This document shows, one piece after another, positions 54,701-57,185 of a stretch of DNA of 64,000 nt; position 1 is the stretch's first letter, and every line of letters starts with the position of its first letter. Made by a program: the position numbers and the translations under genes. A model generated the notes under the pieces. That model worked only from the letters and a program-made list of their open reading frames with translations, ran no database searches and was not told where the DNA came from. Source of the stretch: Uloborus plumipes (lineage: Eukaryota > Arthropoda > Arachnida > Araneae > Uloboridae). The stretch covers positions 62,001-126,000 of the forward strand of contig JAXGGA010002255.1 of assembly GCA_038373865.1 (NCBI GenBank), read 5' to 3'.

Positions 54701-55491
54701 GAAAAGTGCTTGAATTTTTTTCTCCCTGAAGAGTATGAACCCTGTAATCTGTCATCACAAAATCCTCTAATCAGTGGTTGACAGTAAAGTGCATTTTACT
54801 TGCCTCCCTTTCTACAGCTAAGAATGCATGTTTTAGGTCAACAAGATTTCTTGCAATAATATCAGTATCATCCTCAAATGTGAAAATTTGCAGATTTAAA
54901 GAATATTATTCCTTCTATGTTGATCTTTGAGTCATGAGTGACCTTCTCTAAAGCAGAGATAATTGTAGGTGTGTAAATGCATCACTTTGTCTAACTCCAT
55001 TTCTAATTTTTATCGGTTCAAAATGGTCACCTTGGGTTTTAATTCCTTATGTAGTTTTACTTAGAGTAAGACGGGCGAGCCTTATAAGCTTGTCAGGTTG
55101 TCAGGGATATTGAATTCTTGTATAGCATCAATAACTAACTTTCTATTTATGCCACTATAAGCAGTTTTGAGATCTACAAAAAGATTGTGAGTCTCAATAC
55201 AGTTATAAGCGATAAGAAAAGTCAAATGTTGAACAATTTAACGCTTATTTAAAACCCAATAAAATAATGTATTTTTTGGCGGGTCTAATAGGTATTATAT
55301 AAATTCAAAATATTTTTATACTAAATACTTTAACAGTTTCTTTGAAATATAGCGTTTCAATTTTCAAATATTTTATTTACAGGTATGTGAGGAGATTCGA
55401 ACCTGAGTTAGCATACCTTGCTATGTCTCCTGTTGAATCAGCAAGAACAATAGCACAGTGCCTATCCCAACTATCTAGGCCTCATGATTGA
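579..55491 (+). CDS. ARID2: ARID2 (BAF200/Bap170) orthologue, 5'-partial, 18 exons
   Basis: This gene encodes the ARID/RFX/zinc-finger subunit that defines the PBAF form of the SWI/SNF nucleosome remodeller; it acts in the nucleus. Joined exons: 579-730, 826-1044, 4228-4359, 6904-6986, 8086-8162, 8254-8335, 11137-11307, 11424-11559, 11652-11774, 19525-19597, 19677-19811, 27128-27282, 28327-28943, 32119-33998, 37105-37243, 41747-41932, 54080-54171, 55383-55491. All introns are GT-AG and all phases match, giving 1519 full residues plus a stop. Seen: end of the ARID domain (FLGHYEKIH), armadillo-like helices to about residue 390, an RFX winged helix at about 409-490, a disordered Ser/Thr-rich centre, two C-x4-C/H-x4-H fingers (1338-1361 and 1371-1394), and the C-terminal helix (TKSIRLTSALILRNL). 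Domain order and conserved blocks agree with vertebrate ARID2 from memory (about 1835 residues). The start codon and most of the ARID domain lie upstream of the window. Confidence 0.95.
826..1044 (+). CDS. ARID2: ARID2 window exon 2: first armadillo-like helices
   Basis: Acceptor after tttttaaag, donor ctag|gtataa. It enters and leaves in phase 1. The motifs NPTDYDKLCMSLLCGLPNE and ALNVCTILSNEG are the strongest match to the vertebrate protein in this part. Reading through the donor runs into intronic sequence that stays open to 1172, which explains the longer open frame seen there. Confidence 0.92.
1045..3366. other. ARID2 intron 2, no recognised element
   Basis: AT-rich intron with A runs (about 1334-1350), a G6/C11 patch around 2417-2482 and long T runs. 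No coding similarity and no clear terminal repeats were seen in this part. Confidence 0.5.
3371..3620. mobile_element. TTAA-flanked MITE, piggyBac type, 250 bp
   Basis: Flanked by TTAA on both sides (3367-3370 and 3621-3624). The ends are inverted: left caccttgactgccaagctac, right end reversed cacattgactgccaagctac (one mismatch in 20). TTAA duplication is the signature of piggyBac-type transposition, so this is probably a non-autonomous piggyBac relative. No coding capacity. Its termini differ from those of the other TTAA elements in this window. Confidence 0.8.
4228..4359 (+). CDS. ARID2: ARID2 window exon 3
   Basis: Acceptor ctgtttcag, donor g|gtaaaa; phase 1 at both ends. It encodes DDDSFKMLYLESWKDLKG followed by MHRFWRSTLD, equivalent to the vertebrate segment with a conserved W and FW pair. 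It belongs to the helical armadillo-like region. Confidence 0.9.
4461..5380. repeat. Decayed repeat with one mariner/Tigger-like end
   Basis: Begins with cagtggaaccctgatttcac, a typical end of mariner or Tigger-type elements; I found no matching far end. The part around 4860-5000 (attccccatcaccaaatg..., tttttaatgaatttttaaaa, cgcaaaaa) recurs at about 60385-60500, so it is part of a dispersed family. The rest of intron 3 up to 5835 holds nothing else I can name. Confidence 0.4.
5836..6520. mobile_element. hAT-type MITE, 685 bp
   Basis: Inverted ends: left cggcgtttcccaacc, right end reversed cagcgtttcccaacc, a common hAT terminus. Flanking octamers ctataagt and ttattagt agree at 6 of 8 positions, consistent with an aged 8-base target duplication. 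No coding capacity seen. Subterminal text (accgccaacaagcaagttg, accaccaatggtacacg) is typical of such elements. Confidence 0.7.
6904..6986 (+). CDS. ARID2: ARID2 window exon 4
   Basis: Acceptor cctcatatag, donor agg|gtaagt. It enters in phase 1 and leaves in phase 0. The end GALNVEGQRVLR matches the family's highly conserved xxDIEGQRVLQ stretch. Confidence 0.9.
6987..7364. other. ARID2 intron 4 left of MITE
   Basis: AT-rich intronic sequence without a recognised feature; the stretch 7872-8085 on the other side of the MITE is likewise plain. Confidence 0.5.
7369..7867. mobile_element. piggyBac-type MITE, copy 1, 499 bp
   Basis: Perfect TTAA flanks (7365-7368, 7868-7871) and inverted ends cccttcactgcacg / cgtgcagtgaaggg. 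It is nearly identical over its whole length to the copy at 51752-52251, differing by a few scattered substitutions. It contains a short inverted palindrome near the right end (gccagatctggc). No coding capacity. The high similarity of two copies 44 kb apart suggests recent mobilisation. Confidence 0.88.
8086..8162 (+). CDS. ARID2: ARID2 window exon 5
   Basis: Acceptor aatattttag, donor aag|gtaatg. It enters in phase 0 and leaves in phase 2. It encodes VALILHNLSFEKNNVPVLV, a conserved armadillo-like helix pair. The following intron is only 91 bases, the smallest of the first half of the gene after the 95-base intron 1. Confidence 0.9.
8254..8335 (+). CDS. ARID2: ARID2 window exon 6
   Basis: Acceptor tttatttacag, donor gaa|gtaagt. 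It completes an Arg codon and continues FLLLCVHSSWANLRQTAYDT, then LSNLASE, which matches the family's LRQLGLDTLGNIA block. It leaves in phase 0. Confidence 0.9.
8336..9292. other. ARID2 intron 6, left part
   Basis: AT-rich intron; open frames at 8437-8628 and 8686-8919 have no recognisable protein and read through typical intron sequence. Confidence 0.5.
9295..10171. mobile_element. Possible TA-flanked MITE with GGGGCAAAGTGAAA subterminal repeats
   Basis: Possible ends: left TA+ggggaatggagggcaaa, right reversed TA+ggggcggggcaaaa. The motif gggCAAAGTgaaa recurs at about 9308, 9499 and, inverted, at about 9816 and 10155. The interior at 9600-9805 is a degenerate tetranucleotide-like repeat of the aaataaatg(a) kind. 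No protein. The element borders are tentative; the repeated motif itself is clear. Confidence 0.4.
9600..9805 (+). repeat. Degenerate A-rich simple repeat (AATGAATA-like)
   Basis: About 200 bases of imperfect repeats of aaatgaat/aaataaat units with interspersed g and c. It looks like a decayed microsatellite within intron 6. Confidence 0.7.
10174..11136. other. ARID2 intron 6, right part
   Basis: No recognised element. AT-rich with a normal polypyrimidine tract before exon 7. Confidence 0.5.
11137..11307 (+). CDS. ARID2: ARID2 window exon 7
   Basis: Acceptor cctttttcag, donor gag|gtatat; phase 0 at both ends, 57 codons. The core SSDRYMNIRSMDILAQLCS corresponds to the family's SRDRFLKMRGMEILGNLC helices. 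Confidence 0.92.
11424..11559 (+). CDS. ARID2: ARID2 window exon 8
   Basis: Acceptor ctttttgtag, donor g|gtattt. It enters in phase 0 and leaves in phase 1. It encodes MVSFLTIHDVMLLFYTLEAL then YALSDLGRYACDKI, which matches the family segment [21 protein letters not shown]. Confidence 0.92.
11652..11774 (+). CDS. ARID2: ARID2 window exon 9: end of armadillo-like region
   Basis: Acceptor ccaattcag, donor ccag|gtctgt (a weak donor); phase 1 at both ends. ALVSLLTLEPNQYGPSG matches the last conserved helix, followed by an acidic tail (SDGEQEEKP). The 7.75-kb intron that follows holds the largest nest of transposons in the gene. Confidence 0.88.
11775..12536. other. ARID2 intron 9, first part
   Basis: AT-rich sequence with an A18 run near 12022. 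The antisense open frame at 11747-11977 overlaps exon 9 and has no recognisable product. Confidence 0.5.
12721..14260. mobile_element. Nested hAT-like element with TCACCTTTT subterminal repeats, 1.54 kb
   Basis: Inverted ends cagggcgaggact / agtcctcgccctg, flanked by a 6-base direct repeat CAAATT (12715-12720, 14261-14266). Within 100 bases of each end the motif agtcaccttt is repeated many times in the same orientation on both sides, a likely transposase-binding array (inferred). No transposase. Class uncertain: the ends look like hAT but the duplication is 6 bases. Confidence 0.7.
14838..16000. repeat. Degenerate tandem duplication, about 630-base period, inside the hAT-like composite
   Basis: Unit 1 (about 14838-15400) and unit 2 (about 15470-16000) share in order: agctgaaattgcaagaag / agttgaaattacaagaaa, a poly-T run, ctcaagtttyagt, a C-rich patch with tttctc, then a block with tttgcatcttg/tctgcatcttg and aaatatttc. 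The similarity is diverged, so the duplication is old. Confidence 0.65.
16540..16690. mobile_element. hAT MITE (CAGGGCCGTCATTT family), copy 1, 151 bp
   Basis: Exact 8-base target duplication ACCTAAGG (16532-16539, 16691-16698). Ends: left caggcacgtcatttt, right reversed cagggccgtcatttc. The interior has a C-run and aatcaatgtatttacatata, shared with the copy at 17134-17312. It is inserted in the composite hAT-like element and is therefore younger than it. Confidence 0.88.
17134..17312. mobile_element. hAT MITE (CAGGGCCGTCATTT family), copy 2, 179 bp
   Basis: Exact 8-base target duplication GGTAATTG (17126-17133, 17313-17320). Ends: left ctggcccgtcattta, right reversed cagggacgtcatttcg. It shares aatcaatgtatt.gcatataagt.gg.gtg with copy 1 and has two long homopolymer runs (G12, C13). 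It is nested in the piggyBac remnant. Confidence 0.88.
17355..17884 (-). pseudogene. piggyBac transposase fragment, frameshifted
   Basis: On the minus strand one frame reads YFANFFSYGLFEILKEKL then ASGTVRENRIASC, and the next frame reads KPRGSYDFAFNKDAETCSIK then KRYSRKERKDVIISQPNIIS. After a stop, KYTGGVDLHE and KMKGRKWW..SLFTNIIGS continue. These are the hallmark blocks of piggyBac transposases: the GT(V/I)RENR motif, the KWxDN region, the QPxxIxxYN block and the MGGVDLxD motif with its catalytic-region Asp. At least one frameshift (near 17705) and several stops make it non-functional. The N-terminal half is absent. Confidence 0.88.
17976..18043 (+). repeat. 34-base tandem duplication
   Basis: Two adjacent copies of atccaaatcttactgtcttt followed by ccttttgtaaaaa, period 34, identical but for the last base or two. 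It lies within the piggyBac remnant and is a recent local duplication. Confidence 0.9.
18821..19395 (-). pseudogene. CR1/L2-like non-LTR retrotransposon, 3'-terminal fragment, copy A
   Basis: The minus strand encodes, with interruptions, FINRSISNKSKKVLLPLNRS then LVRPYLEYAVQFWSPYLKKE, the C-terminal part of a CR1/L2-group reverse transcriptase, and then sequence closely matching copy B at 56588-57185 down to its 3' end. It is truncated at both ends and broken by a frameshift or deletion after NLLEG. It lies in intron 9 close upstream of exon 10, antisense to ARID2. Confidence 0.85.
19525..19597 (+). CDS. ARID2: ARID2 window exon 10: linker and start of RFX domain
   Basis: Acceptor gctaattttag, donor ttg|gtaagt. 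It enters in phase 1 and leaves in phase 2. It encodes a Ser/Thr-rich linker and then DSETFASNW, the first helix of the RFX-type winged helix; the family has DSEKFACQWL here. Confidence 0.9.
19677..19811 (+). CDS. ARID2: ARID2 window exon 11: RFX winged-helix core
   Basis: Acceptor ttcttatag, donor caa|gtaagt; phase 2 at both ends. LKSTYEVSAGSTISRNDIYA, then DYVSFCAKSG and VVNANIFASCVK, follows the RFX fold. Intron 10 is only 79 bases. Confidence 0.92.
19812..20461. other. ARID2 intron 11, first part
   Basis: AT-rich sequence; nothing recognised except T-rich runs. Confidence 0.5.
20462..21268. mobile_element. MITE with CATAYCTGCCAAC ends, 807 bp
   Basis: Inverted ends catatctgccaac / reversed catacctgccaac, flanked by a 6-base direct repeat CATAAA (20456-20461, 21269-21274). 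Subterminal gtacgtttt/cgtacg repeats lie on the left. The interior has two diverged copies of the tgcaatccttttgcatcc core that recurs in other elements here. No protein. The superfamily is uncertain (hAT-like by analogy). Confidence 0.65.
21404..23679 (-). mobile_element. Tigger/pogo-type DNA transposon, full length (2276 bp), inactive
   Basis: TA target duplication (21402-21403, 23680-23681) and inverted ends: left cagtgaaacttctctaatgc, right reversed cagtgaaacttctataagcg, each followed by cgaccacc. The inner subterminal motif ggtggtcgctaaa is repeated at the right. It carries a broken transposase on the minus strand that fills most of the interior. It sits in intron 11, antisense to ARID2. 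Confidence 0.92.
21973..23252 (-). pseudogene. Tigger-family transposase (CENP-B HTH plus DDE), broken
   Basis: Three successive minus-strand frames make one protein. 23252-22821 starts MSNKRVTLTLEQRIDVIEYY and contains the psq/CENP-B helix-turn-helix (ERKLADIFGCGKTQINKIL) and the CENP-B DNA-binding segment (NGWLDKFRIR). 22744-22364 has the DDE core beginning, KITIAFCVSASGEKLKPL, and LLILDNAA with the second Asp. 22392-21973 has TTSKLQPLDQGIIKCFK with the third Asp. Between frames 1 and 2 there is a stop near 22820 and a T-run (22726-22738 on the plus strand as A13) that shifts the frame. The usual NADETGLF around the first Asp reads NMDKYGLF, so the Glu and Thr are lost. It cannot be active. 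Confidence 0.92.
23682..24427. other. ARID2 intron 11 between Tigger and Helitron
   Basis: AT-rich intron. The open frame 24060-24431 has no recognisable protein. Confidence 0.5.
24428..25202 (-). mobile_element. Helitron, internally deleted, 775 bp
   Basis: Read on the minus strand it starts A|TCTATATATATAAAAG at 25202 and ends CAGCTAG|T at 24428, so it is inserted between A and T without target duplication, as Helitrons are. Just before the terminal CTAG is a GC-rich hairpin (ggcggaac aga gttcgcc, one bulge). The 5' region reads gttagttacac...caagaacggctgtaccgat, a recurrent arthropod Helitron leader. Part of the helicase is kept. Confidence 0.9.
24584..24871 (-). pseudogene. Helitron Pif1-like helicase, C-terminal fragment
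   Basis: The minus-strand frame contains PTDMPFEFKRLQFPIRLAFV followed by MTFNKSQGQSLKVCGLNLE and CFSHGQLYVACLRVGRPSAL. This matches the last motifs of the Helitron-encoded SF1B helicase (motifs V-VI; the usual form is MTINKSQGQT and YVACSRVG). Only about 95 residues of a normally 1300-1500-residue protein remain. The conserved Ser of SRVG is Leu here. It is a relic carried by the deleted Helitron. Confidence 0.9.
25203..27127. other. ARID2 intron 11, last part
   Basis: AT-rich. A diverged copy of the dispersed core repeat (gatttcaatctttttgcgtg...gctattttaacatattc) lies at about 25590-25740. A G8 run is near 26316. Nothing else recognised. Confidence 0.5.
27128..27282 (+). CDS. ARID2: ARID2 window exon 12: end of RFX domain
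   Basis: Acceptor ttttttttag, donor aaag|gtacga. It enters in phase 2 and leaves in phase 1. NTFPQCGLKKIESGSGIITF then HHDGLKRKK corresponds to the wing of the RFX domain (family: TVFPNHTVKRVE...HIHVVGVKRR). The intron before it is 7.3 kb and carries Tigger and Helitron elements. Confidence 0.92.
27283..28326. other. ARID2 intron 12, plain
   Basis: AT-rich intron without recognised repeats or coding similarity. Confidence 0.5.
28327..28943 (+). CDS. ARID2: ARID2 window exon 13: disordered region with SLIKxLL motif
   Basis: Acceptor ttcttttag, donor gag|gtcagt. It enters in phase 1 and leaves in phase 0. The 206-residue segment is rich in Pro, Ser and Thr. STLIKSLLANKVQQR at about residues 590-605 matches a short island conserved in vertebrate ARID2 (SSLIKQLLLPK); the rest is low complexity. 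Open-frame reading past the donor ends after 14 more codons. Confidence 0.93.
28944..30616. other. ARID2 intron 13, left part
   Basis: AT-rich. A short segment at about 30085-30345 is rich in ggcc-containing words (ttggccgaagg, gatggccgatta) and may be an old repeat; no ends could be defined. Elsewhere nothing. Confidence 0.4.
30617..31582 (+). mobile_element. Non-autonomous Helitron, 966 bp
   Basis: It starts A|TCTATACATAGTATAAAATG and ends with the perfect 12-base palindrome gcacagctgtgc (31559-31570), then 8 bases and CTAG|T (31579-31582). The A|T insertion site, TC start, 3' hairpin and CTAG end are all present. The leader (cgcaaaacttgagaacttcc, cagccgattttgctaaaa) is of the usual Helitron kind but differs from that of the Helitron at 24428. 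No helicase or Rep sequence was found. Confidence 0.88.
31583..32118. other. ARID2 intron 13, right part
   Basis: AT-rich, nothing recognised; it ends in a weak pyrimidine tract before exon 14. Confidence 0.5.
32119..33998 (+). CDS. ARID2: ARID2 window exon 14: large disordered exon, repeat array and first half of zinc finger 1
   Basis: Acceptor tattttag, donor gact|gtaagt. It enters in phase 0 and leaves in phase 2; 1880 bases, 626 full codons. It has low-complexity Ser/Asn/Thr-rich sequence, an in-frame nonapeptide array (about residues 943-1039), a basic island LKRPSSD...KKSRI that could act as a nuclear localisation signal (inferred), and at its end YICEWKECG, the C-x4-C half of zinc finger 1. 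An open frame on the opposite strand inside the array is a shadow of the repeat. Confidence 0.95.
32791..33080 (+). repeat. ARID2: Coding minisatellite, 27-base unit, in ARID2 exon 14
   Basis: Three identical tandem 27-base units (ccagtatcatcactaaattc + tgttata) encode VIPVSSLNS, followed by about seven diverged units with the consensus S-x-L-N-S. All units keep the ARID2 frame. The protein segment is predicted to be disordered. Confidence 0.95.
33999..35450. other. ARID2 intron 14, left part
   Basis: AT-rich with an A20 run near 34628. About 34815-34895 is GC-richer and has gcaggatcaaacctgc, an inverted repeat that reads like a tRNA T-arm on the minus strand; this might be an old SINE but no A box could be placed. 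Confidence 0.35.
35451..35711. mobile_element. TA-flanked MITE, 261 bp, long inverted ends
   Basis: TA on both sides (35449-35450, 35712-35713). Inverted ends: left cagtatcctaccgtgctaag, right reversed caatactgccgtgctaagca, and the match continues through cacaaaagt.gtatct. The TIRs are about 35 bases. The TA duplication points to the Tc1/mariner superfamily. No coding sequence. Confidence 0.8.
36090..36420 (-). pseudogene. mariner-like transposase, C-terminal fragment
   Basis: The minus strand reads CLPSFPDLTSMDYYVWDIVE then RDSNSFSYLPQL, matching the third catalytic Asp block of mariner-type transposases (usually SPDLNPMDYxxW). It continues after a stop with a diverged C-terminus (DAMVQFPQL-like). 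Only the last catalytic region is left, so this is an old fragment. Confidence 0.75.
36421..37104. other. ARID2 intron 14, right part
   Basis: AT-rich, with a T17 run directly before the exon 15 acceptor region. No recognised element. Confidence 0.5.
37105..37243 (+). CDS. ARID2: ARID2 window exon 15: C2H2 zinc-finger pair
   Basis: Acceptor ctttttag, donor cag|gtaact. It enters in phase 2 and leaves in phase 0. It supplies both His of finger 1 (H-x4-H, FLHASKIH), the Cys pair of finger 2 (CLWEGC) and its first His (LLTHLQ). The sequence CLWEGCDTMKRRRFSLLTHL is nearly the same as the vertebrate [20 protein letters not shown]. Confidence 0.95.
37244..37891. other. ARID2 intron 15, left part, with solo element end
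   Basis: Mostly plain. At about 37697-37730, caggattcgtatgctccttc followed by aaatctcctgcattttt resembles the left end of the element at 45118 (cagggttcgtacgctcctta). It is probably a truncated copy. Confidence 0.4.
37894..39203. mobile_element. Tigger/pogo-type non-autonomous element, 1310 bp
   Basis: TA duplication (37892-37893, 39204-39205). Inverted ends cagtgaaacctcgtttaacg and reversed cagtaaaacctctccaatac. Subterminal gcggacacc/cggacactc words are repeated at least six times on the left and again on the right (cttaagtgtccg). Open frames inside have no recognisable transposase, so it is non-autonomous or thoroughly decayed. It sits in intron 15. Confidence 0.82.
39206..40687. other. 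ARID2 intron 15, middle
   Basis: AT-rich with several C runs (39637-39648, 39696-39708) and a G-rich run (40570-40589). These look like MITE ends or mutation-prone runs but no element could be delimited. Confidence 0.4.
40690..41385. mobile_element. mariner-type MITE with CTGTATTTTCGCGG ends, 696 bp
   Basis: TA duplication (40688-40689, 41386-41387). Inverted ends ctgtattttcaggtagatag + ctgcggcttata and reversed ctgtattttcgcggagataa + gccgc. Inner words gcggcttat/gcggcgtat recur near the right end. A short direct duplication (gtcaataggagtatactg, 41187-41220) is inside. No transposase. Confidence 0.82.
41747..41932 (+). CDS. ARID2: ARID2 window exon 16
   Basis: Acceptor tatttgtag, donor tct|gtaagt; phase 0 at both ends. 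DWHC completes finger 2. A Pro-rich linker (APPQMPPPHPGYAPD) follows, then AALLAIRRHALQYI, matching the family's ALMALRRGSRNLVF. Antisense frames here are shadows. Confidence 0.93.
42240..43039. mobile_element. hAT MITE, 800 bp, perfect 8-base target duplication
   Basis: Exact octamer TCTTTAAG on both sides (42232-42239, 43040-43047). Inverted ends cagggtgtaaaaaaatcaat / reversed cagggtgtcaatgatttaaa. The terminal 60-100 bases are almost pure A/T in repeated aaaaaatc/gatttttt words that can fold into a long imperfect hairpin. Open frames inside are not recognisable. Confidence 0.9.
43048..45112. other. ARID2 intron 16, left part
   Basis: AT-rich. Two diverged copies of a roughly 130-base segment (tgcagtttyrcct..., atagccataa, gaagcttagtrta, ctggyagytaaaaatattt) lie at about 43065-43200 and 43330-43455. 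No coding similarity. Confidence 0.45.
45480..45800. repeat. Two tandem copies of the dispersed TTTTGCATC core repeat
   Basis: Copy one: gaaatttcaatccttttgca + tcgtgcaaaaattttgat...attttgacatatgctacct. Copy two: aagatttcaatccaattgca + tcttacaaacattttaat...attttgacaatagatacct. The same layout occurs at about 15203, 15800, 20690, 20890 and 25600. Confidence 0.75.
47594..48028. mobile_element. pogo/Tigger-type MITE, 435 bp
   Basis: TA duplication (47592-47593, 48029-48030). Inverted ends cagtagagtctcgaaaatac / reversed cagtagagtctcgaaaatcc, about 24 bases with 1-2 mismatches. Subterminal cctcggatta/actcggattatccgg words repeat on both sides. No transposase. Nested in the 45118-48277 element. 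Confidence 0.9.
48420..48810 (+). pseudogene. Jockey-clade LINE reverse transcriptase, C-terminal fragment
   Basis: The plus-strand frame 48459-48710 reads NPLLNGKNRFSSKNKLTLFK then QIVRPFMLYGVQIWGITSKT and ILVIQNRILRKISSAPWFI, the segment after the reverse-transcriptase thumb in Jockey-type LINEs (family form: YKxxIRPxxTYGxxxWG...QNxxLRxIxxAPWF). After a frameshift, LARKFFNKIPFHRNKLIEDQ continues. The fragment is in the same orientation as ARID2 and is inactive. Confidence 0.88.
49061..49390 (+). repeat. Degenerate tandem duplication, 197-base period
   Basis: cgtggccaaacatggcgccc + gaaac at 49061 and cgtgggcaaacatggcgccc + gaaac at 49258 are followed by matching order: cttcgctttttt / ctttgctttttc, agagcag, ttttactt..., tacattttatttttcattcatttacg / tggattttatttctcattcatttgca. 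Function unknown; it follows the Jockey fragment and may belong to a larger element. Confidence 0.8.
49400..51214. other. ARID2 intron 16, between tandem repeat and transposon
   Basis: AT-rich with A/T runs (49600-49740) and C runs; no recognised protein. About 50450-50700 is GC-richer and has gttcaatccc, a weak B-box-like word, but no tRNA-like fold could be drawn. Confidence 0.4.
51752..52251. mobile_element. piggyBac-type MITE, copy 2, 500 bp
   Basis: TTAA on both sides (51748-51751, 52252-52255), ends cccttcactgcacg / cgtgcagtgaaggg, nearly identical to the copy at 7369-7867. It is inserted in the coding part of the TA-flanked transposon and thus is younger than it. Confidence 0.9.
52300..53506 (+). 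pseudogene. Broken protein of a widespread invertebrate repeat family (putative transposase)
   Basis: Plus-strand pieces in different frames: LTELVRGMSFDTTYSAGTKV then GASLNLGKRTREAIFLL at about 52490-52600, and PKKLRIVNDNSERGVALIEA then FVKTITNDEKQKEFLLQVVQ and EHRKG at 53350-53500. From memory, invertebrate genomes carry many uncharacterised proteins with MSFDTTxSNTGxxNGACVLxE and NDxxERGVALxxxF...LLQVVxxHR; I recognise the family but cannot name it. Stops and at least two frameshifts make this copy non-functional. Because it fills an element with inverted ends it is probably a transposase; this is an inference. Confidence 0.65.
53775..54045 (+). repeat. Subterminal tandem duplication at the right end of the TA-flanked transposon
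   Basis: Two copies, period about 165: aaaattttgggcaaataatt...aagacggtaagaggaacaaa and aaaattttgcacaaataatc...aagagggtaagacgcacaaa, both followed by aatacaaag and tttttccata. The outer copy is the terminal inverted repeat. Confidence 0.85.
54080..54171 (+). CDS. ARID2: ARID2 window exon 17
   Basis: Acceptor ctttattgtag, donor ggac|gtaagt. It enters in phase 0 and leaves in phase 2. EEKESALTKSIRLTSALILR then NLVTHSSLAR matches the family's [22 protein letters not shown]. A transposon ends 30 bases before this exon. Confidence 0.95.
54665..54750. repeat. Solo end of a CAGGGTTCATAC-type element
   Basis: gagtatgaaccctg at about 54731-54744 is the right end seen at 48264-48277, preceded by cttgaaaagtrcttgaa words. 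No left partner was found nearby. Confidence 0.4.
54745..55240 (-). pseudogene. Non-LTR reverse transcriptase fragment, heavily decayed
   Basis: The minus strand, across several stops and shifts, reads HNLFVDLKTAYSGINRKLVI then DAIQEFNIPDNLTSL, ...IRNGVRQ-like, EKVTHDSKINIEGIIFF-like and DDTDIIARNLVDLKHAF. These correspond to the reverse-transcriptase palm: the xxDxxxAYD block (here TAYSG) and the YADD region (here FEDDTDII). It lies in intron 17, antisense to ARID2. Too decayed to assign to a clade. Confidence 0.75.
55383..55491 (+). CDS. ARID2: ARID2 last coding exon and stop
   Basis: Acceptor ttatttacag; it completes a Thr codon. YVRRFEPELAYLAMSPVESA then RTIAQCLSQLSRPHD and a TGA at 55489-55491. 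It matches the vertebrate [20 protein letters not shown] region. The acceptor AG is directly followed by GTATGT, which resembles a donor, but the frame and similarity require it to be exonic. Confidence 0.92.
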
Positions 55492-56495
55492 AAATCAATT
55501 CCATAATGTTATTCCTCCTTGTGCCATGCAGTCTTTCTTCTAACTGGTGGATGAAAGCATTTAGTTCGATGATACTCAGTGTATATACTCCCTTTGTGAA
55601 GAGCAACATCTTGGCATATCATGAGCAAAATGCAATGGTGATCAATGCTGCTACAAAGGTTAAATTTGAAAATGAAATTGTCACAGAGTATTTAATGTTC
55701 TATCATTGTATTTAAAGATCATCAAGTTGTACACAAGACCTTTCCTATATTTTGAGTTGAAAATGCCTGTGGGCTTTAAAGTGTGAATTTTATATAGACT
55801 TATAGAAAGATTCTTATATTGTTGAAAATGAGAGGTGTACTGAATCAAATTTGTCTGCTTAATGAGTGCGATGATTTTAAACATTACAAATGTATCAGGA
55901 CCAAAACTCCAGGCAAATCACAACATAGTTGTTGATTGTAACTGAAGTGTTTTACTGAAGTATAATTCATTGTGGTCTTACTAGTAAGATCAAATGTATT
56001 TAAATGATTTTAGGTGCTGCTACTGTACCATGTACATTAAGAATGATTAATACTCGCCATTTTCACCCTAGAAGGAAATTTCACCCTGTGAATATCATTA
56101 AAAAAAGCAAACCATTCTTTCAATAAAGCATTTTGATTGAAATACATGCATTGGCATTCCACGTTATTCATGTTTCATTATTTAAGTTTATTTTTTTAGT
56201 GTTCATTTAAAATCTATTTATTAGAATTTGCAAAATGACATCATTGTAAAAAAATTTCTTTTAACTCGACATTCTATGTTTATTTCATTTGAAAATACAC
56301 ATTTTGCAGAGCATCCTGAAAATCCAAAACCAAGCTTTATCAGTGGGCTTTCACGGCAGATCATTGTCTATTTAAAACAACTTGTTCATGAGAACTTTGC
56401 ATTTTATGATTGTCATTTTTTATGAAGCTGAAAGAATTGCAGCTTGTCTGTTTTAATGTGTAATGTTCGAAATAAACGATACCCTTAGGAAGTGT
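55492..56495 (+). promoter_or_regulatory. ARID2: ARID2 3' UTR with two poly(A) signals
   Basis: AT-rich sequence after the stop, with AATAAA at 56122-56127 (inside caataaagc) and at 56471-56476 (inside gaaataaacg). T-rich and GT-containing sequence follows each. Two transcript lengths are plausible. The exact cleavage sites are inferred. Confidence 0.6.
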
Positions 56496-56587
56496 TTTCT
56501 TCATTTGCTTATTATTTTGTTCAATACACTTACTCTTAAAACCTTATTCAAAATAAGAAGCTGAAATAACTTATACAAATACAAAAG

Positions 56588-57185
56588 AGACGACCAGCAG
56601 CAGGCTCTGTGCCCAACTGGGCTGGTCCTAGTCAAATTAAAGACCCCAATGAAGATCAATGGCCCTCTTAAAGCTATCTACTCCATTGCTCCTTACCGCC
56701 TCTTGCGGTAAACTGTTCCAAGTTCCCACTATCCTGCTAAAGTAGTAATTTTTTCGAATTTCCAGGTTAGCCTGAGGTTTAAACAGCTTAAAACAATGAC
56801 CCCTTGTCCTGCTTTCCGTGCAAAAATCCAACCCTGCAACATCATTCATTTTAATAAATTTAAATAACTGAATCATGTCCCCTCTGGTTCTCCTTTGCTC
56901 AAGACTATACATATTAAGCATTCTAAATCTGGAATCATAGTCTAGATTAGAAAATCCGTTTACTAACCTTGTAGCCCTTCTTTGTACCCTTTCTAATACA
57001 TTAATATCTTTCTTCAGATAAGGAGTCCAAAACTGAACAGCATACTCCAAATGAGGTCTTACCAAACTTCTATATAGAGGCAGAAGAACCTTTTTAGATT
57101 TGTTTGAAATAGATCTGTTAATAAACCCAAGCATCCTATTGGCTTTGTTACTAGCTATGCTGCACTGTTGGCTGAACTTGAAGTG
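56588..57185 (-). pseudogene. CR1/L2-like non-LTR retrotransposon, 3'-terminal fragment, copy B
   Basis: An uninterrupted 165-residue minus-strand frame (57134-56637) reads MLGFINRSISNKSKKVLLPL, LVRPHLEYAVQFWTPYLKKD, VLERVQRRATRLVNGFSNLD, SLEQRRTRGDMIQLFKFI and TRGHCFKLFKP..WNSLP. Upstream IASNKANR is also readable. It is the C-terminus of a CR1/L2-group ORF2 reverse transcriptase and ends in the usual WNSLPxxVVxxxxxxxFKxxLDxxW tail (here LHWGL). It is 5'-truncated, as most LINE copies are. It lies about 100 bases after the distal ARID2 poly(A) signal, in opposite orientation. Confidence 0.92.
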
